From Mucilaginibacter_A sp964236465 (GTDB lineage: Bacteria; Bacteroidota; Bacteroidia; Sphingobacteriales; Sphingobacteriaceae), in assembly GCA_964236465.1 (NCBI GenBank), contig CAXSBZ010000005.1, positions 1 through 64,000 on the forward strand: DNA of 64,000 bases, given 5' to 3'. The notes under the pieces were generated by a model. It had not been told where the DNA came from. It did no database searches and worked only from the letters and a program-made list of their open reading frames with translations. A program made the position numbers and the translations under genes. How positions within the stretch are numbered: the first letter of the stretch is position 1; each line of letters opens with the position of its first letter. Shown piece by piece: positions 8,617 to 17,375 of the stretch.

Positions 8617-9702
8617 TTACAAAGCTTCCGCAATTTTCTCTTTGCCGATCAGTTCCAGCAAAACCTTTTCGGCCTGGTTTAGACCTGGTTCAGAAAGTGG
8701 TTTGTCTTCGGTGATCTGTTCTAAGTAGCGTTCGATCCGGCCTTCTTCATAACTTTTAATTAGCGTTGGATGCACATAATATTTTTTGCAAACTGTGCGC
8801 GTGTTCCCCAAATGAAAAGCAACATCGTCCAAAACGTTTTTGATATTTTTTTTGCATTGCGAAGTCGTTTCAAAACCTCCGGCCGCTTTAAAAGCATACA
8901 AAGCATGCACACTGCCGCTCCAAGTCCGGAAATCTTTCGCCGTAAAATCCTCGCCCGTAATTTCTTTTAAATACGTGTTTACATCATCGCTTTTAATATC
9001 TTGCGGGTTGCCTTCTTCGTCATAATACTGAAACAACTCTTCGCCCGGAATATCCTGGCATTGCTTTACCAATTTTGCCAGCTCTTTGCTTTCTAATTTC
9101 AAATCGTGGTAAACGCCTTTTTTGCCTTTGAAACCAAACTTGATCGTGCCGCCTTTAATCTCCACATGCTCGTCATTTAGAGTAGTTAAACCATAAGAGC
9201 CATACAGTTCGCGGTAGTTTTCGTTTCCGATACGGATATGCGTCAGTTCCATTACCCGAACCACCAAGGCCAACACTTTTTGCTTGTCCAATTTTTTTCG
9301 TGCCAAATCCCGGTCTATCACTTCGCGTATTTTCGGGATATGGTTGGCAAAAACTTCCATGCGGTGGTATTTGGATTGGTTGCGAATCTTGTTCCAATCG
9401 GCATGGTAACGGTATTGCTTTCTCCCAGCAGCATCTACGCCGGTAAACTGCAAATGCCCGTTTTCATAAGGACAAATCCAAACTTCGGTATAAGCCGGCG
9501 GAATGATGAGTTTGCGGAAACGGAAAAGCAGTTCTTCATCTTCCACCAATACTCCTTTTGCATCCTTAAAAATGTATTCTTCTCCAACTTTTTCGCGGGT
9601 ATAACCTGGCGAAGAATCGTTTACATATCTTAAACCAACGGCTTTGGCGGTAATTTGCGGGTCGCGCCCTATTTTATCTAATTGTTTACGGAGTTGCTGC
9701 AT
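8617..9702 (-). CDS. DNA topoisomerase IB (poxvirus type)
   Basis: A 361-residue type IB topoisomerase, which relaxes supercoils of both signs through a 3'-phosphotyrosyl intermediate. Seen: the N-terminal domain (GLRYVNDSSPGYTREK...YRYHADWNKIRNQSKYHRM), the catalytic core (RVMELTHIRIGNENYRELYGSYGLTTL, KGKKGVYHDLKL, FRTWSGSVHAL), and the C-terminal CKKYYVHP, where the nucleophile is Tyr308 or Tyr309. Length is typical of the bacterial poxvirus-like family common in Bacteroidetes. It is a single gene, divergent from the aldo/keto reductase at 9822. Confidence 0.93.
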   Translation of the reverse strand: MQQLRKQLDKIGRDPQITAKAVGLRYVNDSSPGYTREKVGEEYIFKDAKGVLVEDEELLFRFRKLIIPPAYTEVWICPYENGHLQFTGVDAAGRKQYRYHADWNKIRNQSKYHRMEVFANHIPKIREVIDRDLARKKLDKQKVLALVVRVMELTHIRIGNENYRELYGSYGLTTLNDEHVEIKGGTIKFGFKGKKGVYHDLKLESKELAKLVKQCQDIPGEELFQYYDEEGNPQDIKSDDVNTYLKEITGEDFTAKDFRTWSGSVHALYAFKAAGGFETTSQCKKNIKNVLDDVAFHLGNTRTVCKKYYVHPTLIKSYEEGRIERYLEQITEDKPLSEPGLNQAEKVLLELIGKEKIAEAL

Positions 9703-9806
9703 GGTTACACTTAACGGCTTTTTTTGCCATAAGTTTTATCATAACAACATCAACGGTAATATTGTGGCAGAACAAAACCAGGCAATAGGCAGTTAAACTT
9801 TTATAC

Positions 9807-9820
9807 GATAAAAACAGCAT
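9807..9820 (+). repeat. Motif copy directly before an aldo/keto reductase start
   Basis: GATAAAAACAGCAT ends one base before the ATG at 9822 and so takes the place of a ribosome-binding region. Bacteroidetes often lack Shine-Dalgarno pairing, so this may be tolerated. Confidence 0.75.
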
Positions 9821-9821
9821 C

Positions 9822-10844
9822 ATGAAATACAATATTTTAAGCAATACAGGTTTATTGGTTTCTGAGATTTGCTTTGGGACAATGACTTTCGGTTCGAGCG
9901 GCCAGTGGGCAGCTATTGGCGGCGTGGAACAAGCCGGGGCAAACGATATGATGAAACAAGTGGTAGATGCAGGCATCAACTTTATTGATACGGCCAATGT
10001 TTATTCTTTCGGCCAATCAGAAAAAATGTTGGGCCAAGCCATTAAAGATTTAGGTTTAAATAGAAACGATTTGGTTATCGCCACTAAAGTACGTGGCAAA
10101 ATAGGCGAAGGCAAAAACAATGTGGGCTTGTCGCGCTACCATATTTTTGCCTCGGTTGATGAAAGCTTGCAGCGTTTACAAGTGGAGCATATTGATATTT
10201 TGTACGTTCATGGCGTTGACCCTTTGACGCCGATTGAAGAAATCATGCGTTCCTTAAACGATATTGTACTCACCGGAAAAGTGCGTTACGTAGCCGTATG
10301 CAACTGGCCGGCCTGGATGGTGATGAAAGCGTTGGGCATTGCCGAAAAACACGGTTGGAACAAGTTTGTGGGCATGCAATATTTCTACTCGCTTTCCGGC
10401 CGCGATATCGAACGAGAAATTTTGCCTTTGGCCCAAGCCGAGAACATTGGCGTAATGCCCTGGAGCCCGCTGGCAGGCGGTTTCCTTTCGGGAAAATATA
10501 CCAGGGAAAATGAAAAAGCAGGAAATTCCCGTCGTGATACTTTTGATTTCCCGCCGGTGAACAAAGAAAAAGGCTATGCTATTATTGATGTGCTAAATCA
10601 AATCGGCCAGCAATACCAAGTAAAAGCTGCCGAAATTGCATTGGCCTGGGTGCGGCAGCAACCGGGCGTAACCAGTACGATTATCGGTGCCAAAAACTCG
10701 GAACAATTGAAATCTAACCTACATTCTACAGAGTTGACATTGAATGCCGATGAACTGAAAAGATTGGACGAAGTAAGTGCCTTGCCGCAGGAATATCCGG
10801 GCTGGATGGTAGAACGGCAGGGGATGGATCGGAAGATTGGGTGA
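9822..10844 (+). CDS. Aldo/keto reductase
   Basis: A 340-residue NAD(P)H-dependent aldo/keto reductase with a TIM-barrel fold. The catalytic tetrad is visible as Asp56 (FIDTANVY), Tyr61, Lys89 (IATKV) and His130 (LYVHGVDP). The cofactor-binding end includes WSPLAGGFLSGKY and TSTIIGAKNSEQLKSNL. It resembles the YajO/Tas-like oxidoreductases; the substrate is unknown. The ATG follows a motif copy. The 3' end is echoed by a diverged fragment at 13599-13799 beyond the methyltransferase gene, and the stop codon overlaps a motif hairpin. Confidence 0.92.
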   Translation: MKYNILSNTGLLVSEICFGTMTFGSSGQWAAIGGVEQAGANDMMKQVVDAGINFIDTANVYSFGQSEKMLGQAIKDLGLNRNDLVIATKVRGKIGEGKNNVGLSRYHIFASVDESLQRLQVEHIDILYVHGVDPLTPIEEIMRSLNDIVLTGKVRYVAVCNWPAWMVMKALGIAEKHGWNKFVGMQYFYSLSGRDIEREILPLAQAENIGVMPWSPLAGGFLSGKYTRENEKAGNSRRDTFDFPPVNKEKGYAIIDVLNQIGQQYQVKAAEIALAWVRQQPGVTSTIIGAKNSEQLKSNLHSTELTLNADELKRLDEVSALPQEYPGWMVERQGMDRKIG

Positions 10845-10874
10845 TGCTGTTTTTAGGGGGATAAAAACAGTATC
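10843..10874. repeat. Motif hairpin overlapping the reductase stop
   Basis: GATGCTGTTTTTA (10843-10855) faces TAAAAACAGTATC (10862-10874) across a 6-base loop. The first arm starts inside the TGA stop. It probably terminates the reductase transcript. The equivalent half (13799-13812) follows the duplicated reductase tail. Confidence 0.8.
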
Positions 10875-11049
10875 AGGATTTAATCGAGAAAAGCTGGAAC
10901 GAGGGTTTCGGCTTTTTTAGGTTTTAAATTTAAGAGGAGTTTATATTTTACCACCAAACAAATTATTTTCATATTTACTCGAAAGAAAACCAACTGCAAA
11001 TAGCAAGTCAGCAAACATTGTAAAAAGCGACCAACAACGAATACGATAA

Positions 11050-13497
11050 ATGAAGTATCAAAACATTAGAGAAGGAGAACTTAAAAACAAAGTAGCCCAA
11101 GATTATTTCGGGATTTATGACTGCTCTAAAGAAATTGGCAATATTGATTTTAGTGTGTGTATGCACCAAAGTCAGAAAGAATTATTTGAGCAGGAATCAT
11201 TGCTATGGGCAGAAGCAAAAACAGGATCCTCAGATATTTATGAATCTATTGTTCAGCTTATATTGACTATCGGAAAAGCTAGAACATTCGATAAATTTTT
11301 ACCTCCACCAATGTTGGGTGCGTTTGACGGTGAAAAAATCGCCTTTATTCCATACAATGATATCCATGAAGTATTTTATCAAAATGACTTTAACTGGAAT
11401 GTTACACCATCTAATTACGGCACAAAAGAATTTAAATTAGTTTATGAAAAAGTAAAGACAATTATTGATACAAAGACGCTGCTTTTCAACTACCTCAAAG
11501 ATGATCGGGATTTAAAGCGGTTTATCAAAAATAACTTCATTGTTGGAAAATCAGGTTTAACAAAGACCAAAATTGACAAAAACAACTTTGTGGTTATTTA
11601 TAATAAATGGCTACAAAATGTAAAACCAACCATTGCAATGGATTGGGAACTTGCAAAAAAAGAAGAAATTATTGATGGTGACTTTTATCTTGCCGACCTT
11701 CTTTCACAAGAAAATTATACTCTCAAAGAAAAACTTTTTGTATTACTAAAACGCGACCATTACGACTTTGACGAAAAAAAGAACAAAGTTGGTTTTTTCA
11801 CTCAAAGCACAGCAAAATTTAAAGATAAACAAGTTGCACATACACAATTTTGGAACAAATACGATAGGCCTCCAAAGGAAGAATACTGGAGTTATATTGT
11901 TGAACGCAGGGATTTGCTGGTTCCGCAAGATGTAAGAGAAAAAAAAGGCAGTTTTTTTACGCCTCAAATTTGGGTCGAGCTTTCTCAAAAATATCTTACT
12001 GATGTTTTGGGCGAAGACTGGCAAGACGAATATTACATATGGGATTGTGCAGCTGGTACGGGCAACCTACTTACCGGGCTTACAAACAAATACAACATTT
12101 GGGCTTCTACATTGGATACTCAGGATGTACAAGTAATGCACGATCAGATTGATTCGATGAATAAAAACTCTATAAGCGGCAATGGTTCAAACTTATTACA
12201 CGACCACGTTTTTCAATTTGATTTTTTGAATGATGAATTTACTAAGTTGCCAAGACCATTGTACGAGATCATCAACAACCCTGAAAAACGTAAGAAATTT
12301 ATTGTTTACATTAATCCTCCTTATGCTGAAGGCGGAAGTAGTAAACAAAAAACAGGTACAGGAGAATATAAAAAAGGGGTAAATGAAAATAAAACTCATG
12401 ATAAATATCACGATAAATTGTCAGGAGGAAATCGAGAGTTATTTGCCCAGTTCTTAGCACGTATTTATTTTGAAATTCCTAATAGTATGATTGCAGAATT
12501 TTCAACTTTGAAAATTCTGCAATCATCTCACTTTTTAGATTTTCGCCAGCATTTTCAAGCGAAGCTTGAAAAAATTTTTGTTGTTCCTGCTGTTACTTTT
12601 GATAACGTAAAAGGAGAATTTCCTATCGGATTTAAAATTTGGAACACAGATAAAAAAAATGTCTTTAAAGAAATTGAAGCTGATATTTATGATGAAAAGG
12701 CAAATTTCACCGACAAAAAAATCTTGTACTCATACGAGGATTACAGCTATTACAGCAAGTTTGTAAATTCAATTAAATTAAAAACAGGCTTTGTTATTGG
12801 CTGGATAGAAGGAACTACAAGAAATTCATTTCAACATAACAGTATAATACAGATTGTAAATAGCAAAGACCAAATGGCTGTTCCTCGTGGAATGTCTATT
12901 TTTAATGAAAATTTGATTAACTGTTGTGTTTGTTATTCAGTTCGTAAATCAATACCTGCCACTTGGTTAAATGATCGAGACCAATTTTTATATCCAAATG
13001 ATGGCTGGCAAACTGCCATAGAATTTCAGAACGATTGCTTAACGTTTACTCTTTTCAGCAATAACATCCAATCAATATACGGGACCAATCACTGGATTCC
13101 CTTTACTGAACAAGAAGTAAACGCCAGAGAAAAGTTTGACAGCAATTTTATGAGCAAATTCATAAACGGTAAATTAAAAACAGAAAATACAAGTGATTTA
13201 TTTGGCACTGAAACGCAAAGAACAATTCCGTTAGTTTTTTCGCCCGAAGCAACTAAAGTTATGAACGCTGGCCGTGAACTTTGGAAATACTATCACCAAC
13301 AAATAAACTCTAATGTTAACGCTTCACTTTACGACATTAGAGCGCATTTTCAAGGAAGAAATGAAGCCGGAAAAATGAACAGTAAGAGTTTAGACGAAAA
13401 GTATATGATTTTAATTGGCGGACTAAGAGAAAGCTTGAGGACACTTGCGGGTAAAATCGAGCCAAAAGTTTATGAATATGAATTTTTAAAAAAGTAA
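11050..13497 (+). CDS. Type IIG-like restriction-modification protein or N6-adenine DNA methyltransferase
   Basis: An 815-residue protein with gamma-class N6-adenine methyltransferase motifs: the lead-in KKGSFFTPQIWVEL, motif I WDCAAGTGNL (Asp332) binding S-adenosylmethionine, and catalytic motif IV INPPYAEGG (near residue 422). The C-terminal third probably recognises target DNA. The N-terminal 200 residues contain LLWAEAKTG (Glu55, Lys57) followed by a Gln-containing helix (YESIVQLILTIGKAR), which looks like a PD-(D/E)XK nuclease core, so one protein may cut and modify, as in type IIG enzymes. That part is inference. No separate restriction or specificity gene is adjacent. The gene is visibly more AT-rich than its neighbours, has no motif copy and lies between two reductase tails, all pointing to acquisition. 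Confidence 0.8.
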   Translation: MKYQNIREGELKNKVAQDYFGIYDCSKEIGNIDFSVCMHQSQKELFEQESLLWAEAKTGSSDIYESIVQLILTIGKARTFDKFLPPPMLGAFDGEKIAFIPYNDIHEVFYQNDFNWNVTPSNYGTKEFKLVYEKVKTIIDTKTLLFNYLKDDRDLKRFIKNNFIVGKSGLTKTKIDKNNFVVIYNKWLQNVKPTIAMDWELAKKEEIIDGDFYLADLLSQENYTLKEKLFVLLKRDHYDFDEKKNKVGFFTQSTAKFKDKQVAHTQFWNKYDRPPKEEYWSYIVERRDLLVPQDVREKKGSFFTPQIWVELSQKYLTDVLGEDWQDEYYIWDCAAGTGNLLTGLTNKYNIWASTLDTQDVQVMHDQIDSMNKNSISGNGSNLLHDHVFQFDFLNDEFTKLPRPLYEIINNPEKRKKFIVYINPPYAEGGSSKQKTGTGEYKKGVNENKTHDKYHDKLSGGNRELFAQFLARIYFEIPNSMIAEFSTLKILQSSHFLDFRQHFQAKLEKIFVVPAVTFDNVKGEFPIGFKIWNTDKKNVFKEIEADIYDEKANFTDKKILYSYEDYSYYSKFVNSIKLKTGFVIGWIEGTTRNSFQHNSIIQIVNSKDQMAVPRGMSIFNENLINCCVCYSVRKSIPATWLNDRDQFLYPNDGWQTAIEFQNDCLTFTLFSNNIQSIYGTNHWIPFTEQEVNAREKFDSNFMSKFINGKLKTENTSDLFGTETQRTIPLVFSPEATKVMNAGRELWKYYHQQINSNVNASLYDIRAHFQGRNEAGKMNSKSLDEKYMILIGGLRESLRTLAGKIEPKVYEYEFLKK

Positions 13498-13598
13498 CTA
13501 TCTTACCGGTAAGTATTTGCAATTCATGTCCTTTGAGCTTTGGATTTCTAATCCTAAAACAGTAACCAATCAGGATCACGATATATAGTTGAAAAATC

Positions 13599-13799
13599 AT
13601 GATTGAAAATTATAAACATAATAATACCAGTACGATTATCGGTACCAAAAACCCGGATCAATTAAAATCCAACTTGTATTCTACCGGAATAATTTTGAAT
13701 GCAGTTGAACTAAAAAAAATTGATCAAGTAAGTGCGCTGCCAAAAGAATATCCGGGCTGGATGTTGGAACAGCAGGGAAATGACCGTAAGATTAACTGA
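13599..13799 (+). pseudogene. Diverged duplicate of the aldo/keto reductase C-terminus
   Basis: The 66 codons include TIIGTKNPDQLKSNL and VSALPKEYPGWMLEQQGNDRKI, matching the end of the reductase at 9822-10844 (TIIGAKNSEQLKSNL; VSALPQEYPGWMVERQGMDRKI). DNA identity is roughly three quarters by eye from about 13625. The first residues (MIENYKHNN) are unrelated. It is either the remnant of a tandem paralogue whose 5' part was replaced by the methyltransferase, or an old duplication made when that gene entered. Unlikely to be functional. Confidence 0.75.
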
Positions 13800-13933
13800 T
13801 GCTGTTTTTATCAGCATAAAATTGATGAACGTTTTGTAGGAAACCCTTTCCGTTAACGGAAAGGGTTTTAAAATGACCGTAATTAAACCCTAAATATTGA
13901 GTTCAGCTTTTTGAAGCGAATGCTTCTTTTATC
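13799..13933. repeat. Two motif copies flanking a perfect palindrome
   Basis: ATGCTGTTTTTATC (13799-13812) overlaps the stop of the reductase fragment, and ATGCTTCTTTTATC (13920-13933) follows in the same orientation. Between them is a 28-base perfect palindrome (13841-13868, arm AAACCCTTTCCGTT). The palindrome may act as a terminator. Confidence 0.7.
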
Positions 13934-13978
13934 AGGCAAAAATCATCAATCGTAAAAAACAATTACTTTTATTTAACA

Positions 13979-14007
13979 TTTGCATTACTGCAATAGCAAT
14001 ATCTTAG
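13979..14007 (+). promoter_or_regulatory. Candidate promoter of the TonB receptor operon
   Basis: TTTG (13979-13982) and TATCTTAG (14000-14007) are 17 bases apart and approximate the Bacteroidetes sigma consensus TTTG-N19-TAnnTTTG. The ATG is 24 bases further on. Spacing is slightly short. Confidence 0.4.
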
Positions 14008-14031
14008 CCGAATATTGCTAAACTTTGCTTA

Positions 14032-16356
14032 ATGCTTAAAACTTTTGCCTTTTTAATTTTACTTTTTGCCGCTTCCGGTTCGTTTGCACAAAAAAAGTTT
14101 GTTATCAGTGGTACTATCAGAGATGCAACTACTGGCGAGCAGCTGATCGGTGCTTCCATCCGCATCCAGGAATTGCCGCACAGCGGGACTTCGAGCAACA
14201 ACTATGGTTTTTATTCGATTGCTGTATCCGAAGGCAATTACACTTTGCTGTTTAGTTATACTGGTTATCAAACTTTTACCCAAAAAATTTCGCTCCATAA
14301 AAGCCAGAGTTTAAATATTTCTTTGTCTTCTAAAACCAGTTTGCAGGAAGTGGTCATTAGTGCTAATAAACCCAACAATGACCAGGTTACATCGCCACAA
14401 ATGGGTTTAGAAAAACTAAACATGGCACAAATCAACCAGGTTCCTGTGCTCTTGGGTGAAAGGGATATTTTGAAAACAATTACTTTATTGCCCGGCGTAA
14501 AATCAGCCGGAGAAGGAAATACCGGTTTTTATGTGCGTGGCGGTGCCTCAGACCAAAACCTGATCCTGCTGGACGAAGCAACGGTTTACAACGCTTCGCA
14601 CTTGTTTGGCTTTTTTTCCACTTTCAATTCTGATGCGATAAAAGATGTAAGCTTGTACAAAGGCGGCATGCCGGCAGAATATGGCGGCCGTTTGTCTTCC
14701 GTGTTGGATGTGAAGATGAACGAAGGCAACAACCAAAATTTTACAGTGCAGGGTGGATTGGGTTTGATCTCTTCCCGTTTAAAAATAGAAGGCCCGCTGG
14801 TAAAAGATAAAGGCTCGTTCATGATCAGCGCACGCCGAACTTATGTAGATGTTTTTTTAAAAGCTTCCAAAGACACAACTTTGAAAGGCAGCACCCTGTA
14901 TTTTTATGATCTCAACGCCAAAGCTAATTATCATTTCAACGATAAAAATGCTATTTACATTTCCGGCTATTTTGGTAAAGATGTTTTAGGTTTGAAAAAT
15001 ACCTTTGGCACAAATTGGGGCAATGCTACCGGCACGTTGCGCTTTAACCATCTGTTTACCAACCGCTTGTTTTCAAATACTTCACTTGTTTACAGCAATT
15101 ACAATTTTGCTGTCCAAAGTTTCAGCACTACCAATAGCTTTAAAGTTACCTCTCAAATCACAGATTTCAATTTAAAAGAAGACCTGCAATATTCTTTAAG
15201 CAACAACCATACGATCAAATTTGGGGTCAATATTTTGCACCATGCTATTTTTCCGGGTGATGTTACCTCTTCGGCAACGTCCAGCATTAACAGCAAAAGC
15301 GTAGAAAACCGCTATGGTTTTGAAAACGCGGCTTACATAAGTGATGAATGGAAGGCAGGCGATAAGCTCAGCATTTTGTACGGGCTTCGTTTAAGCGGGA
15401 TGTTTTTACAAGGCCCCGGCACCTTTAAAACGTACGATACAGCCGGCAGTGATTTAACTTCGCAAACTTATGGTTCCGGTAGTGTGGTAAAATCGTACTA
15501 TAATCTGGAACCTCGTTTATCCGCCAGTTATTTATTAAACGAGGAAACTTCGATCAAAGCTTCCTACAACCGCAACACACAAAATATCCATTTGTTAAGC
15601 AACTCAACCAGCAGTTCGCCCACAGATTTGTACGTTTTAAGCACGGTTAACATCAAACCGGAAATTGCCGATCAGGTTTCTACCGGCTGGTTTAAAAATT
15701 TTAAAGAGAACCAGTACGAGTTTTCGGCCGAAGTTTATTACAAATGGCTGCAAAACCAGATCGATTATAAAAACGGTGCACAGTTGCGGGTTAACCAGGA
15801 TGTAGAATCGCAGTTGACTTTTGGTTCGGGCAGGGCGTATGGTTTGGAGTTGTTTTTGAAAAAAAAATACGGCCGTTTTAACGGTTGGGTTGGTTATACT
15901 TTATCACGGACGGAACGAAAGTTTGATGCGATCAACAACGGCAATTATTTCCCGGCAAAGCAAGACCGCACGCACGATCTTTCAATAGTTGGCATTTACA
16001 ATCTTAATAAACGCTGGACATTTTCTGCCACTTTCATCTACGGAACCGGCAATGCCATTACGTATCCAACCGGAAAATATAATATCAACGGGTTGACAAC
16101 TTATTCATATTCTGAGCGAAACGGCTATCGTTTGCCGCCAACCAACCGTTTAGACATTGGTGCTACGCTGGAAGGCAAAGAGCACAAAAAATACCATTCG
16201 AGCTGGACTTTTGGTATTTATAATGTTTATGGCTATGATAACCCTTACATCATCACTTTCCGCGACAGCAAAACCGTTCCGAACACAACTGAGGCTGTGC
16301 AAACCAGTATTTTTTCTACCGCCATTCCATCTATAACATGGAATTTTAAATTTTAA
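14032..16356 (+). CDS. TonB-dependent outer-membrane receptor with carboxypeptidase-like domain
   Basis: A 774-residue receptor: signal peptide 1-19 (ASGSFAQ), carboxypeptidase-like beta-sandwich (about 23-100, ISGTIRDATTGEQLIGASIRI), plug domain (about 115-225, with LPGVKSAGEGNTGFYVRGGASDQ in part and EYGGRLSSVLDV), then a 22-strand-type barrel. It is shorter than SusC proteins and lacks their signature. It is followed after 5 bases by a DUF4249 lipoprotein, a pairing common in Bacteroidetes that suggests a two-part surface uptake system. The ligand is unknown. Confidence 0.92.
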   Translation: MLKTFAFLILLFAASGSFAQKKFVISGTIRDATTGEQLIGASIRIQELPHSGTSSNNYGFYSIAVSEGNYTLLFSYTGYQTFTQKISLHKSQSLNISLSSKTSLQEVVISANKPNNDQVTSPQMGLEKLNMAQINQVPVLLGERDILKTITLLPGVKSAGEGNTGFYVRGGASDQNLILLDEATVYNASHLFGFFSTFNSDAIKDVSLYKGGMPAEYGGRLSSVLDVKMNEGNNQNFTVQGGLGLISSRLKIEGPLVKDKGSFMISARRTYVDVFLKASKDTTLKGSTLYFYDLNAKANYHFNDKNAIYISGYFGKDVLGLKNTFGTNWGNATGTLRFNHLFTNRLFSNTSLVYSNYNFAVQSFSTTNSFKVTSQITDFNLKEDLQYSLSNNHTIKFGVNILHHAIFPGDVTSSATSSINSKSVENRYGFENAAYISDEWKAGDKLSILYGLRLSGMFLQGPGTFKTYDTAGSDLTSQTYGSGSVVKSYYNLEPRLSASYLLNEETSIKASYNRNTQNIHLLSNSTSSSPTDLYVLSTVNIKPEIADQVSTGWFKNFKENQYEFSAEVYYKWLQNQIDYKNGAQLRVNQDVESQLTFGSGRAYGLELFLKKKYGRFNGWVGYTLSRTERKFDAINNGNYFPAKQDRTHDLSIVGIYNLNKRWTFSATFIYGTGNAITYPTGKYNINGLTTYSYSERNGYRLPPTNRLDIGATLEGKEHKKYHSSWTFGIYNVYGYDNPYIITFRDSKTVPNTTEAVQTSIFSTAIPSITWNFKF

Positions 16357-16361
16357 CCAAC

Positions 16362-17165
16362 ATGAAAACAAAGGATTTAAGTTTCGGTACAACTTTAATG
16401 ATGCTTCTTTTACTGGCAATAACTTCGTGCCAAAAAGTGGTTGATTTGAAACTGAAAGATGCTTCCGGCCAAATGGTGATCGAAGCCAACGTTGCCAACA
16501 ACAATACATCACTTGTAAAGCTGAGCCAAAATGCAGCTTTTACCAGCACCAATACTTATCCGCCAGTAATCGGTGCAACGGTAACTATTAGCGATCAGTC
16601 CGGTAAAAGTTATAATTTAAACGAAGTGTCGGCAGGTACATATTCAAACAGCCAGCTTCAGGGCATCAGCTTAAATACCTATAATTTAGCGGTGCAAGCA
16701 AACAGCAAAACATACACCGCAAGTTCAACTATGCCAACGGCCATAGCTTTGGATTCGATTATCGCAAAAAATGATGAGTTTAACAATGGCAAAGACCGAA
16801 AGGAAATTTACGTTTCGTATTCCGATCCGGCTGGCGTTAAAAATCAGTATCTTTTTTTAATGTATGTAAACAACGTGCAAGTAAAAGGTATTTTTGTTTA
16901 CAACGATGACCTGACAGACGGAAAGCATGTAACAGCACATTTGAGGCAGGATGATGTTGATATATATCCCGGTGATATGGTAAAAGTAGAAATGCAATGC
17001 ATCGATAAAGCCAATTACACTTACTGGTACGCTTTACAGCAGCAGCAACAAAACGGGCCGGGCGGCGGCGTTACGCCAGCCAATCCGCCAAGCAACTTAA
17101 CCAATAATGCTTTGGGTTATTTTAGTGCGCATACTTCACAAACAAAAATAATTGTGATAAAATAA
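16362..17165 (+). CDS. DUF4249 lipoprotein
   Basis: A 267-residue predicted lipoprotein with lipobox Cys23 (AITSC), starting 5 bases after the receptor gene. The beginning of the mature protein (VVDLKLKDASGQMVIEANVANN...LSQNAAFTSTNTYPPVIGATVTISD) is the DUF4249 pattern, and a Gln-rich, Gly/Pro-rich loop lies near residues 227-243. Proteins of this family accompany TonB receptors and may play a SusD-like part, though this is unproven. A motif copy (16401-16412) is read as MLLL in the signal peptide, as in the susD gene at 3727. Confidence 0.85.
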   Translation: MKTKDLSFGTTLMMLLLLAITSCQKVVDLKLKDASGQMVIEANVANNNTSLVKLSQNAAFTSTNTYPPVIGATVTISDQSGKSYNLNEVSAGTYSNSQLQGISLNTYNLAVQANSKTYTASSTMPTAIALDSIIAKNDEFNNGKDRKEIYVSYSDPAGVKNQYLFLMYVNNVQVKGIFVYNDDLTDGKHVTAHLRQDDVDIYPGDMVKVEMQCIDKANYTYWYALQQQQQNGPGGGVTPANPPSNLTNNALGYFSAHTSQTKIIVIK

Positions 17166-17300
17166 TTGGTGCAGATATAGAATCTGCAGAACAGCAACTG
17201 ACAGTAAGCTTGGATTACTCTTGAATATAAAAATTCAAAGCTTTAAGTTTATTTTTTTGATGAAAACAGTGTAAGTATAAAATTAAATAAATAAGCAGTA

Positions 17301-17338
17301 AAAAGATAAGGTTTGTGATATTGCAAACCTAATCTTTT
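17301..17338. terminator. Bidirectional terminator hairpin
   Basis: AAAAGATAAGGTTTG pairs with CAAACCTAATCTTTT around an 8-base loop, in the gap between the convergent DUF4249 and aldo/keto reductase genes. T runs flank it on both strands. A partial motif (GATAAAAACAGTAG, 17357-17370) lies beside it. Confidence 0.75.
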
Positions 17339-17375
17339 CAATTACAATTTTAACCTGATAAAAACAGTAGCTCTT

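Noticed and set aside
9686..9997. Minus-strand 103-codon frame across the topoisomerase/reductase gap
   Set aside because: It overlaps both genes antisense, is Cys/Met-rich without pattern, and would run through the reductase start.
11050..13497. BREX PglX or type I HsdM assignment for the methyltransferase
   Set aside because: Length and motif spacing do not match HsdM, no HsdS or HsdR is adjacent, and no other BREX gene is present.
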